A DNA stretch of 64,000 bases from Diphasiastrum complanatum (Eukaryota; Streptophyta; Lycopodiopsida; Lycopodiales; Lycopodiaceae). The stretch covers positions 1,996,421 to 2,060,420 of the forward strand of contig CM055111.1 of NCBI GenBank assembly GCA_029204225.1, read 5' to 3'. How positions within the stretch are numbered: the stretch's first letter is position 1; the number at the start of each line of letters is the position of its first letter. Made by a program: the position numbers and the translations under genes. The notes beneath the pieces are model-generated. The model was not told the origin of the DNA, made no database searches, and saw only the letters and a program-made list of their open reading frames with translations. This document shows, one piece after another, positions 51,187-62,430 of this stretch.

Positions 51187-51558
51187 CTGTAAACACTGGA
51201 TCTTTTATGAATAGTTTCAATCAAAACTTTCTAATACAAACTCTATACTAATTCTAACTAACTTTGTATTAGTTTTATGCAGGTACGTAAAAGACATGAG
51301 CTCGAGACTAAATGTAGAGATATTGGTGAAACAATCCAACTTATGGAAGAACATTGAGATTCACTATCAGCAAATACATACCAATCATCATGTCTTTTTA
51401 TCATTATAGAAAAATTGCCTTCCAGTATTAAACTATGGACACAAGCTCATTGTAAGAATCTATTGTTATATCAATAAAAAAAAACCCATAAACGGGTTGT
51501 TGACAAGTAAAATGATTGTATCTTTTTTTGTTATGTCTCTTTATTTACAAATAGATCT
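51187..51558. other. AT-rich DNA between convergent gene fragments
   Basis: No gene, RNA or repeat is seen in this stretch, which probably holds 3' ends of both neighbours. Confidence 0.4.
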
Positions 51559-52117
51559 TTACTCAATCAATTTTTCTATATTTTCTATATTAGTATTAGG
51601 AACTAATAAGGCAATAGCTCCTTCTATAATCTCACCCTCCTCTGTTTCGGGAAGGGCCTCAATACCTTTTAAGACAAGAGGAATATCTGTTACAAAACTG
51701 TCTGCCTCTGTATTAGAAAGGACTTCTATTCCTTTTTTATCATATAAAATAAGATCTGCATCATGAACAACCTGAAAGGCTGTTAAGGCAGGAGCAGTTT
51801 CCTTTTGACGGCCCTCGATTGCAAGTGCAACGCTTACACCGTACTGGGCATGGGTTCTGATCAACTCTTGCCGAAATCTATATACATCATCAGGAGCATA
51901 CGGCTCAAGAGTGAACTATCATCACGAAACACGAGAATCAACAAATTACAAACAATGATAGTAATAAAATATAAATCAGAATGAAATGAAGTACATATGA
52001 ATAGAATATTACCTTTTCAATATCTACATCCGTTTGTAAATCATACCATTCAAAAAATAGCTCTGTATTGTACAGGACGAACCATGCACAACTAAAAGCG
52101 TCTCGTTGTTGTACACA
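51559..52117 (-). CDS. Ulp1/C48-like cysteine protease, C-terminal exons
   Basis: Two exons in phase: 52117-52013 (acceptor ATATGCAG, donor G|GTAATA) and 51915-51559 (acceptor GATGATAG), with a 97-bp intron. The first reads CVQQRDAFSCAWFVLYNTEL. It fits the end of the Ulp1 fold: an oxyanion Gln a few residues before an Asp and the nucleophilic Cys, then a hydrophobic helix. The His and Asp blocks would lie upstream and are not seen. The second exon reads YAPDDVYRFRQELIRTHAQY and then an acidic tail with GIEVLSNTE/GIEALPETE repeats, ending TAA-type stop at 51559. Such proteases cleave SUMO-like tags, but plant transposons also carry them. Confidence 0.6.
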
Positions 52118-52353
52118 CTGCATATATTATAGTGAGTTTCTTTCCTTGCCTAACCTGAATCCAAGATCTAGTCAATCTAGCATCATAGAGACGGAGTTAG
52201 TTGTCACGCGTAGGTTCGTTCCCATGAGAGCGATAGTTTTAGTTCAGATTTCAGCATGAATGGAAGATCCAAACTCTAACTCTACATCCATTAATCCTAT
52301 TCTTTAACACTATGATCCATTAACTCTACGATCCACAACAAAGATAGCTTACA

Positions 52354-52460
<107 letters not shown>

Positions 52461-52963
52461 ATAAAAAGTATAATAACATGCAATCCCAATAACAATCAGA
52501 TCCAACAATTAGCAAAAATCCAAAGAAATCATGAGAGATGGAGAAGGAAAGAAGAAGAGCAAGGACATTCATCAACTCATTTATGAAGAGAACCAATCTG
52601 CTTTATTGAAACGAGGAAATGAATATGAGGAGCAACTCGAGTTGGTCCCTTCTTATAATAGAGAGGAGGACCCTGGCCTCTGAATCTTATTGGTCCATTC
52701 TTGCCTCTCTTTTTATTCAGGTTTAAAAAAGTGTGGGAACCATCAAAATTGGAGGGAAACCCAACTTTATTCACTAACTTGACATTTAGGCCCTGTGACA
52801 TTAAAAGTCCCGCAAAAAGGACTTTAGGCCTTTTATTGACTTTTAACTAATCAATCAAATAACTATGTGATCATCGGGTTGGACCTACACACACAAGGTG
52901 CCAAATCCCTCTCACTTATTAACTAGGGTTAGGGTTGCCTTGGGATCCACAAACCCTCCAACA
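52461..52963 (-). repeat. Gypsy-4 3' LTR (left end unresolved)
   Basis: On the minus strand it starts TGTTGGAGGGTTTG directly after a polypurine tract (GGTAGGGGGATA, plus 52965-52976). It carries a TATA-like CTATTATAAG near 52660 and AATAAAG near 52602. The far end may lie left of the TC tract, between 52140 and 52357. Confidence 0.65.
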
Positions 52964-53096
52964 GTATCCCCCTACCAAAACTGGTGGCGGTCCCACGACA
53001 CCTGCAATATGCAGTTATGGGAGACTTTTATTGGCTTCGCGCCGAATCTTGATTAAATGGTGCTGTACCTTCTCCATAAAATCGAGGCGTGCAGTA

Positions 53097-54363
53097 TTAA
53101 AATCCAAATTGTGTGGCAGAAAACAACGGTGGGCTCCAGCATTCCACTTTGAGGCTGTCCAGGATGTGAAGTGTGACTTTGTATATCTCCACTTTTTTGA
53201 ACAAATACGCAATCTCCGTTGGTGTGACCGGATGATCTGGTATTTGCGTTTGAAGATACGCATCATGTTCAAGGGTGGTCGCATCCAATTCACCTTGAAG
53301 CCACGTGCGATCTTGTTCGGCCATCTGTAATTGACCCTTCAACAGTTGTACTTGTTGCTTTGCATCTGCACGGCCTTATCCACCTGATCCTGTGCGGTTG
53401 TCGGGGCATTTTGCAGAGAGCTGACGTAGTCTTCCAAGCGATCAACTTGTTGCTGGGCCAACTTCTTTTCGGCTTCAGCCTTGTCTCCATGTTGTTTGGC
53501 AATCTTTATCTCTCGATCCAGCTGGACAATTTTCTAGCTGATTAGAGTATTTTCATACCCCCGATTGGAGATTCTCTGTTCCATTTCTTTCTTCTTATCC
53601 AGCATAGACTGGATCACTTGCGCAGGCTTGAGACCAAACCGAGAGCATCACCAAAATCGACGGTGGTGGAGGCGGTAGCAACAAGAAGTCCTGATGGAAC
53701 TATCCTTGGCTGGCTTGGAATAGGTGCCACTAGCTCTTCTTCTTCAAAAACGTCTTCCTCTTTGAGCTCACCAGAAACAGTCTTGAACTAATTATATGGT
53801 TCAAGAGGTGCTTTGGCCAACTTGGTGTGGGACTCCACTATCCTATGGAGGATCTGTAATGTGATGCGGTCTTTTCTGAGGTTGCCAGCCATCAGAAAGT
53901 TGTTTAGTAGCTGGGCAGCAACGTGGATTGAAGGCTCAATGATGGCTTCCAGAAGGTATCCGTGATTGGTCCAGTGCAGATCATTAGTGAGGTCAATGTA
54001 GGGCTTGATGGCCTATTTTTGGCCTGCTTGTGATTGGGTGAGGCCTGCATACCGGATGTTATACCTACCTATGGCTACAAGGGTGGCCTCAATGACATGC
54101 ACCTTGTGTGTGGCTCCCTGGAAAATGATATAAAATTTGGATTTCTCTTCCTTCCATGTACTGAAGGCAAGAATGATGAAATCCATATTGATCCTGCCAG
54201 AAACGGCTCTCTCATGAATATTCATTGCAGTGAGCAGAGGCTCCGCAAGGGTCATCCACTGAGTGATCATGCTTGTGCTAGGAAGGATCATGATGTCCAT
54301 TGCAGATGGGACATCACGATGGAGAGTATAGCGCGGAGACTGAAAAGTATCGGTAGAAGACAT
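53097..54363 (-). pseudogene. Extra ORF between integrase and 3' LTR of Gypsy-4
   Basis: Read from ATG at 54363 the frame continues for about 420 codons, broken only by three in-frame TAG codons (54013-54015, 53788-53790, 53534-53536) and one frameshift near 53636. The N-terminal part (MDIMILPSTSMITQWMTLAE, HKVHVIEATLVAIGRYNIRY) looks globular. The middle is acidic (ELKEEDVFEEEELVAPIPS). The C-terminal half is a predicted coiled coil (KAEAEKKLAQQQVDRLEDYV, LKGQLQMAEQDRTWLQGELD). It has the same strand as the pol upstream and lies before the PPT. Some plant Gypsy lineages carry an env-like or additional ORF here. No signal peptide or membrane segment is obvious, so its role is open. Confidence 0.6.
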
Positions 54364-55205
54364 GGTGATCAGAAAGAAAATATAAACGCGTGAAAGTGTT
54401 TCAGAAAGCAGTGCAAGAATTTTGGAAGGCTTTGGTCACAAGAAAAATTCAAGAGCTTTGCTAGCACAAGTGAGGAATGAGTTGAAATCAGCCAACTTAT
54501 AAGTGAATTTGGGGGGTCCATTACACTGAATAGTAGTTTAGCTGATCAGTTTTGAACAAAAATTTGCAGGCATGTACAATACTGTGAAAATAGGCTATAA
54601 AAATCTTGGCGAAGGTTTCTGGAGATCTGAACCTATCAGGCGAATGTTTTCCAAGGCTAGCGAAGGATGAACCTTCGCCCAGAAGGGTCCTTCGTCCAAG
54701 TATTGTCATAAATGCATTTTCCCAGATTTGAACCTATGGATAACCTAATTTGGACATTTTAAAATCATCTAGCAGGTCAGTGAAGGTTCATAATGATGTT
54801 AAGATGTTCGGTGAAGGTTTTCAAAATGGCATATCACTAATCCTTCGCCTAGCTCAAAAACTAGGGTGTTCCTAGACAGGAACCTTCGCCCACCTCAAAT
54901 TAGATAAATCTAGAGTAGATGTACAGTTTGAGAGCTCAGCGAAAATTTCTAGTACTATATAGGCCAAATCTGACCAAGACAGTGATTTTCTAAGACATTT
55001 TCCATCAAAAAATATTGTGCTTCCTTTTTCCCATGCTAATGACTTTCTGACTTTTGCTCATCAGTCTTTGCTCAATTCTTGCTTGTCCTTTTTTTTATAT
55101 AATGTCTTTTTTCAAAAAAAACTCAGCAATTTAAATACTGAAAAAACAATAAATTTGAAAAACAAATAAAATAAAATATATAAATAAAAAAAACCATTGA
55201 GATCA
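54364..55205. other. Spacer between Gypsy-4 integrase and the extra ORF
   Basis: No ORF. Words of the type CCTTCGCC and GCGAAGG recur on both strands (for example 54611, 54650, 54671, 54843, 54886), making several inverted pairs. Confidence 0.5.
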
Positions 55206-57093
55206 GGCTTGCTGAACTAGCGGAGCAGGCTGCCAAAACTCGCGTAATCGGCTGTCATTCACCGAAGTATCAAATCGTTTTTCATCCAAGTGCTCAAGAA
55301 TTACGGCACCATAGTTCAGGATTTCCTTCACTTTATATGGGCCTTCAACGGTAAACTTCAACTTCTCCTTGATCAGCTTGGTTTTGTACATCAATGCAAG
55401 ATCTCCTACTTTCAAATCTTTTTTGTGCAATCGACGATCGTGCCATGCCTTGTGGCGGCCTTTCTCTACTGCTGAGGCATGAACTGCCATCAATCGGTTT
55501 CACATAATTTGTGCAACGGTTCATGACGGAGTTGTAAAGACTTATCATGATTTAATTGTTCCGTTGCTGCTATGCGTAAGGATGGGATTAAAAATTCAAT
55601 TGGCATGATCTTGACCATAAACCAGTTGAAAAGGTGTTTGATTTGTACTATTTTTGTAAGCGGTTCTGAATGCTCATAATGCTGCATACATTTTATGTTC
55701 TCAATCAGACCGACTCGCTTCAACTGTCTTTGTCATAATGGTGCAAAGAATCTTATTGGAAGATTCAGATTGGCCATTCCCTTTGGGATAGTAGGGAGTA
55801 CTAAATTTGTGTATAACGAAAAAAATCTTCCAGTAAACACTTTATTGTTTGATTAACAAAGTGTGTACCCCTGTCACTGACAATCTCGATCGGACATCCA
55901 AATTTGATGATAATATTTTCATATAGAAACTTGGCCGTAGATTTCGCATCAGCAACTTTGACAGCTTTGGCTTCAACCCACTTGGTCATATAATCAGTTG
56001 CTATGATAATGTATCGAGTCTGAGATCCTTGCAGGGTGAATAGGTCCAACATAATCCAGTCCCCATTTTTCAAACGGTGCTTGCAATAAAACCGGATGCA
56101 AGGGTTCATAATTCTAACGAGTAGGTCGTCGTGTTCGCTGGCAAACGTCACATGTTTGAATAAAATTTTCTGTGTCCTTGTGAAGCGCAGGCCACCAACA
56201 ACCTGATTGCAAAAGTTTGCAAACAGTAATATCTGTAGATAAGTGTCCTCCAGCCATGCCATCATGTGAAAACATGATTAAATCTGGAACTTCATGAGGT
56301 AAAACAGATCTTTGCAAAATATTATTTGATCCATGACGATACAATTGTCCGGCAATTAATTGATAAGGTTGAGTCTTATGAATCAATTGTCTCTTCTGTA
56401 CTTTTGTCAAGGAGTCATTCAGTTGTCCTAGCATCAGGCCTGGCTGCGTCAAAACTGATCCAATGGCATATTTTGAAGCATCTGTAAGAACATGAAACTC
56501 TATCATCCAATCTGGAGAACACAGTATTGGTGCTGAATTTAATTTTTCAAAGGCTTCTAATGCCTCTACTGTCCAAATAGGAACAATAGTCAGTTTGTAT
56601 ATAGGTCGTGCTAAATCCCCAAAGAAGATAATAAAAATTCGATTGTAGTTCGCATGACCCATAAACACATAAACTCCACGAATTGTTGTTGGCGGTGGCA
56701 ATTCCACAATAACTTTGATCTTAGAATAATCTATGGCAATACCATGTCTCGATATCACATGTCCAAGCACAACTCCGTGGGATACCCATATCTGATTTTT
56801 TCTGGATTTAGAGAAATCTGATATTTGCGACATCTTTCAAATACTTTCTCCAATCGATCCAGGTGGTCTGCATCTGTACTATGGACTCCCAGGTCATCCA
56901 AGTAAATTTCAAGGAATTTCTGCAGATAATCTTTAAAAGCAAATTGCATTACTCTTTGGAATGAACTTGGTGCATTACAGAGTCCAAACGACATTACTTT
57001 GTAAGCATAGGTGCCCCATTCTGTTGCAAAAGCAGTTTTGTGACGATCGGCAGGTGCAATCTTAACCTGGTTGTAACCACTAAATCCATCCAA
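55206..57093 (-). pseudogene. pol: Gypsy-4 pol remnant (RT, RNase H, integrase)
   Basis: RT begins at DGFSGYNQVKIAPADRHKTA with FGLCNAPSSFQRVMQ and the catalytic box YLDDL. RNase H follows (PDWMIEFHVLTDASKYAIGS), shortened after its first motif. Integrase has CDVCQRTRRP, WIMLDLFTLQGSQTRYIIIA, TDYMTKWVEAKAV and EIVSDRGTHFVN, and ends LREFWQPAPLVQQA at 55206. The DDE core is better preserved than in Gypsy-1, but a degraded stretch lies between 55800 and 55490. RT is cut at its N-terminal side by the Copia fusion at about 57093. Confidence 0.9.
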
Positions 57094-58665
57094 GAAACTC
57101 TAAGCTTCCGCTTCGGCAAGGCGATCCAAAAAAGGTAACGGAAAGCGATCCTTCCGCGTCACTTTGTTCAACTCTCTTAGGAATCTCAACATCAAGCTTG
57201 CCTTTGTCTATTGGATCTTTCGCATCAAAATTCACTTCCTTCTTGACCTGTACTTTCGTTCCCTCATCAAGATGTTCAGTGATAACTTCAGTTTGTTCAC
57301 CTTGACCCATCTCATCAAATGTAGCATCCCTTGAAATCACAAGCTTCTGTGCATTCGTGTCATACATCTTGTATGCCTTGGCCTTCTCATCATATCCAAG
57401 GAAAATACACCTGATAGCTTTTGCATGCAATTTCCTTCATTTCTCATCAGAGATATGAGCATAAGCATCACAACCAAATATTCTCAAATGAGAAATATTA
57501 GGTTTCTCTCCACTAAAAGCTTCATGAGTACCATTTCATCGTAATGTGTGCAGCTTCGTCTTCAAAAATAGCACTCGAGATGTGTTTGTGGTTTCAAACA
57601 ATGCCTTCAAATGTAAAATGAGTACAAGAAACCCTAATAGAGAGATAAAATCTAGGAGTTGACTGACAGACTAGCCTATAGCTTATTACAGCTGGTAACA
57701 ACTGGCAATAGTAAGAGTACATCATAAACAATAACAATGAAGTCTACTATTAATTTCTAACTCTACGACTTGACTTAAAAATAATCCTAGTTTGTTTTCC
57801 AAGGATGCAGCTATGATAGACATGGAGGTCAACTTTGTTGGTTGGATAGTCAAGATCAAGTACTTGTTTAGACATGTTCGACATAGATGTATGATTCAAG
57901 TGTCCTAATCTATAATGCCAAAGTAATACTTTATTGACAAGAATAGAGGTTTTCAAGGCTTGGCTAGTGTCAGAATAACAATGCGCCAGTCTATATAAGT
58001 ATACATGCCTCTTGCCGAGTGCAAGGATCTTATTTGTCCTATCGATAATTCGGCATTGATCATAACTCTACCCTATGACCTAAATTCTACTTACTGATAA
58101 CAGATTCGTAGAGAGTTTAGGTACATACCAAAAATTTGATAGTAGCTTGAATTGATCATACTGGAACTTTAATCTTACAATGCCTTCACCTTTGATAGTG
58201 TGTGCGCTATCATCGCCAAGATGAACGAATTTATTTGTATCGTAAGACGTATAGGAGTGAAAATGCTCACGATGACTCATCATATGTTGAGTAGCTCCAG
58301 AATCTAGAAACCAAGAATTATCGAATCGCGCTTTTTGGTCTTTGAGCATAAATGCACCTTCATCCATGTCGACTATGATACTGCGACTGCATTCGCCTAT
58401 TGATCTGGTTGCTTGTTGGCATTCTTTGCTTTTAATACCCTACAATATTAGATCTCATGATTAGTGTGTTTGCAATACTTACATAACGTCTTCTTCTTCG
58501 ATTGTGGATTTGATAATTGCTCTTGACTTTGTGTCGGCTTTTGATTTGATGCATAGGTATCTGGACTTCTTCGATTGTCTTCTTGTAGCAACATAGTGAT
58601 AACTCTAGTAAGAGTTAAATCTGAGTGTGTCAATATGATCATCACCTCTTTTGCATGAAAGGTAA
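57080..58665 (-). mobile_element. Copia-4 fragment fused to Gypsy-4
   Basis: In minus-strand order: gag end (TLTRVITMLLQEDN, knuckle start CKYCKHTNHEI, 58645-58448), protease with DSWFLDSGATQHMMSHREHF (58367-58080, DSG intact), pre-integrase LLWHYRLGHLNHTSMSNMSK (57956-57750), then the integrase C-terminal region HLRIFGCDAYAHISDEK and CIFLGYDEKAKAYKMYDTN (about 57500-57100). The catalytic core between them is deleted. The frame then runs straight into Gypsy RT. It is closely similar to Copia-1 in gag and protease. Confidence 0.9.
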
Positions 58666-58960
58666 ATCATGCAAAAAATAGTCTAAACCACATTGTTTAG
58701 CAAGAATTGATTTTCATGTCTTCAATAGAGGCAGAATATGTTGGAGCCATCCAAGCAACCAAGTTCCATGAGATTAGGCCTCCCACAATGTAAAAGCAAA
58801 ATCTAGAAGTCAATTTCTGGAATCTAGATCACCTCTCCAATCAGAGTCAGTGTATCCATAAAGAATTGCTAATGCTGAAACTTTTTCATCAGCATATAAT
58901 GACATGTCCTTGTTTTCATCTGAAGGATACTAATGGGAATAATATCTTCTCCTTCTATGC
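58666..58960 (-). pseudogene. Copia RNase H remnant of another family
   Basis: The minus strand reads ALAILYGYTDSDWRGDLDSR, then GGLISWNLVAWMAPTYSAS, the YTDSDW motif of a Copia RNase H with its catalytic Asp. It abuts the Copia-4 gag end at about 58650. Stops are present. Confidence 0.6.
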
Positions 58961-60323
58961 CTTTCAAGTCATATTTTACAATATCTGCTATCCATGATCG
59001 TAGATTTACTATCACCACTCCTACCTTGTTTTAGACGAAGGCTTCTCAGAGTTTTTCATTGCTCTAAACAAACTCAATAAAAAAATGAAACTGCCAAGGT
59101 GAATTATCAATGTTGATGAATAAAAGTTTTGTTCGACAAGTGCACTATAGTTCTCACTCTCTATATAGTTCATTTATTTCCTTGTTCCTTTTCATCTCTT
59201 TTGTGTGATTGATTTTTGCATGAGAAATATCTACTGCATGAGAGTCTTCCGGAGAGTATCTTAAGAACACGTTTTCATTCATCTATCCATCTTCAAATCA
59301 CCTTGTATAGAGTTTAAGATATTTGAGCATCCTCAAACTTTCAAAAATACAAGTCATGTTAGAGTTGATTCCTGGATCTCATTGCCATATTAGTTTTTGA
59401 GTCAACTACAGTAAGATCGAGACAAATCTAGTTTAAATTTGTTCAATCTTCAGTCCAGTCGCATGTTCAATGTGCTTTAACTGCGTGTTCTAACCTGCCA
59501 ATCCAACCTTGAGCATACCAGATACCAACAACAACATTCCCTGAATAGATTTTTTTTGGGGGGGGAGTGGATCTGCTTGGATCCACTAAGAGAGCAGTTA
59601 CATTGTCAGCAACAACATCAGCAAGATCGACAACCAAGGTCACAAAACCAAAGACGATAATGATAAGGCTAAGAAGGCAGATGAGAAATCCAAAGCAACT
59701 CAATCAGAAGAAATACCCCAGTCACGACGAAGATCCTTCAGAAAAGGGAAGCACAAGCATTAGAAATCAGTCTCCTTCTTCACCCAGCCTCTTGCCATAC
59801 ATCTGCATCCATTCTCATGTCTGTCGCCCACACCATCTATACCACCACCCTACCTTCCATCTGTCTATTTGCCATCATACCACTGTTCATCTGAGAAATT
59901 TCCAGTTTTTTCAGATTCTGATAGTCTTACCGAAGCGGCTAAAGGATAATTGCAAATTTCCTGCGGACACCAACTACCACACCTACATCGGCTGGTCAGT
60001 CAGAAAAAAAGACCTAAGAAGCAAGCGAAGCAGCTCGAAGAAATAAAAAGAAATAAAGAAAAGAAGCTAAGGAGAAAAAGGACGAAACTTAAACAACAGA
60101 TGAGTAATTCTAGGCAAATGTAATAAATGCAAGTAGACCCCTCTTAAAAAAAATAGAGTGAGCCACCTTTTGATGGTGACATCTAGTGGAGAGCATTATT
60201 CCACTTGTAATTTGTGAAATGTGGAAATGCCACTAGGATGCCACCTAAGGAGCTCTCTTGTTTATTTAAGAGACTCACCCTTTGTAGAAGAGAGCTTTTT
60301 TTGGGTAATGCATCTACTCCATG
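58961..60323. other. Flank with a low-complexity frame and promoter-like end
   Basis: A G-run of about 8-9 lies near 59560. A 159-codon plus-strand frame (59567-60046) is Ser/His/Pro-rich and has no motif. Another frame ends in a Lys-rich helix (KKQAKQLEEIKRNKEKKLRR), so a decayed element protein is possible. GTTTATTTAAGAG at 60260 is TATA-like and sits about 60 bp left of the LTR insertion. Confidence 0.3.
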
Positions 60324-61568
60324 TGTTGTAAAGCTACCTTTACAAGCTTTACTTGCGGCGCCATCGGCGCCAGCTATGTCCCCGGCGCCAGCAGCGCCAC
60401 TGCTGCTCCCGGCGCCAACGGCGCCGGCGCCGCTCCCGGCGCCACTGTGACCAGAATCCAGCCGGCGCCAAGTTCCTATGGCTGAAAATCTTTGATCGGT
60501 TCTAGCGAAGTCCAGAGAGCTCAGATCGATGTGCAATCACCTCACACGATCTAGGCATGATTAAAGGAAGCCTGGGGATCAATAAAATCTAGAGAGAGAA
60601 AATGACTTTCTAGAAAGAGAAAATCCTAGAGAGAGAAAAACGTGCTTTACCAGCTTGGGTAGAGTGCTTGGTATGAGGGGGGGTGCCGAATCACACCAAT
60701 ACTATAGGGGAGTGCGGGTTGCGACTCAGGGCGAGCTCCAACCAAGTCTCAGCCTCCCTTGCTGGAATGTTGTCATGGCTCTCGCCTTGGCATGCTAGCG
60801 CCCCGGAGACTAGGGTCGGTCACACACTTGAAATGTAACCTTCTCAGATTTATCAATAAAGTGGGATTTTCCTCAAACTGACTCTGATTACCTTCTGGGT
60901 TTCAGTGTTCGGTAAAAGCGCCAGTTGTAAGGCCGCTTTCAAAATTTTTAACTTGGCACATAGCTGAGGGTCGTATCCCGGGACGCCAGCGGTATGCCGT
61001 CAGGACCATTCGGTCCGTGGCGCCAGCGGTATGCTGTCGGGACCATTTGGTCCAGGAACTGGTTGTTTCCATATCTGTCGCGGCTTGTGGTTCTGAGTGT
61101 TCCTTGCATGAACGTGAATGGGTTAAGCTCTTGGGGAATGGGCTCTAACCTGTCGGCTGAGTTGGATGGCTTGCTTGGGTGGATGTTACCTGTTTATGGC
61201 TGCCCAGTCTGGCGAGGCGCCAAGTTGGCTTCCAGCGCTCGTGACGAAGCTTTCAGTTGGTTAAGTCTGATGTAAGTCAGACCGCTTGCTTGGAATGGAT
61301 GTTACTCGTTTGTAACGAAGCTTCGAGTTGGTTAAGTTTGATGTATGTCGGGCGGCTTGCTTGGAGGGAAGTCACCCACATCGGGACCCCCGATCTGGCA
61401 TGGCGCCAGGTTGGATCTCAATGTTGATCCTCGGAACTTCAAGTTGGTTAAGTCTGATCGTTGTTGGCGAGTTGGCTGCTTGTATGTCAAGTGGGTTCGG
61501 ATGGCAAGCGTTGAAGGCTGGGAAGCTAAGTCGTGGTTCCTGGCTCCCTTTGGGATGCCTGCGCTACA
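60324..61568 (+). repeat. LTR-Z 5' LTR (1245 bp)
   Basis: It starts TGTTGTAAAGCTACC and ends GCGCTACA. The first 30 bp contain nested inverted repeats (TGTAAAG/CTTTACA and GTAAAGC/GCTTTAC). A GGCGCC cluster lies at 60356-60470, and an AATAAAG signal near 60856. Confidence 0.92.
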
Positions 61569-61570
61569 TG

Positions 61571-61583
61571 TGGTATCAGAGCC
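61571..61583 (+). other. LTR-Z primer-binding site (tRNA-iMet)
   Basis: TGGTATCAGAGCC, a perfect match to the common plant initiator tRNA-Met PBS, two bases after the LTR end. Confidence 0.93.
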
Positions 61584-61649
61584 GACTGGCCGGTCAGCTA
61601 TGCGAATCTCACGGAAATGGCCACAGTTTGGGGTTCATCAAGACAACTG

Positions 61650-62430
61650 TTGTGCAAGGTGCTGCCCACAGTGTAAGCACGGGTGCGTCCACGGTCGGGG
61701 TGGTTGGCAGGACGGGGGCTTGATGAGTCAAAGTGCTACCCTTGAGGTGTAAGCACGGTCAGTTTCCGCGGTTCGGGCCTGGCGCCGTCTGCACGTATTA
61801 CAGATGAGGCAATGTGCTGCCATTAGGATGGTGTAAGCACGGTCTGTGCCTTGTGGGGTGCGGGGTGACATATTCACGATGACCACCGTTCGTTTAGCTA
61901 TAAGGGCTATCGACCAAATTTGGTGGGGGCGTTACTGAGGCAATGTGCTGCCTAACGGTGAAAGCACGGGTGCGTCCACGATTTGGGTGGTATGCTGCCG
62001 ATCGTTTAGCTATAAGGGCTATCGACTAAATTTGGTGGGGGCGTTGCTGAGGCAATGTGCTGCCTAACGGTGAAAGCACGGGTGCGTCCACGGGGGTGGT
62101 ATATTCAAGGATAGCTGCCATTCGTTTAGCTATAAGGGCTATCGACCAAATTTTGTGGGGGCGTTACTGAGGCAATGTGCTGCCTAACGGTGAAAGCACG
62201 GGTGCGTCCACGATTGGGGGGTACGCTGCCAATCGTTTAGCTATAAGGGCTATCGACTAGATTTGGTGGGGGCGTTACTGAGGCAATGTGCTGCCTGACG
62301 GTGAAAGCACGGGTGCGTCCACGGGGGTGGTATATTCAAGGATAGCTGCCGATCGTTTAGCTATAAGGGCTATCGACCAAAAAGTGGTGGGGCGTGACTG
62401 AGGCAATGTGCTGCTTAATATTGAAAGCAC
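61650..62430. repeat. LTR-Z leader tandem repeat with alternating units
   Basis: AGGCAATGTGCTGC starts at 61807, 61938, 62050, 62170, 62281 and 62401. Spacing is 131, 112, 120, 111 and 120. The two unit types alternate in the part after GTGCGTCCACG, giving a dimer of about 231 bp. Each unit also has TAAGCACGG or GAAAGCACGG, and four of the last five have the block TTTAGCTATAAGGGCTATCG. Diverged units extend left to about 61650. Confidence 0.88.

Noticed and set aside
59567-60046. 159-codon frame after a G run
   Set aside because: Starts in a low-complexity region, no recognisable domain, alternative frames equally plausible.
61650-62430. CRISPR-like array
   Set aside because: Units of 111-131 bp are near-identical throughout with no unique spacers, and the context is a plant retroelement leader.
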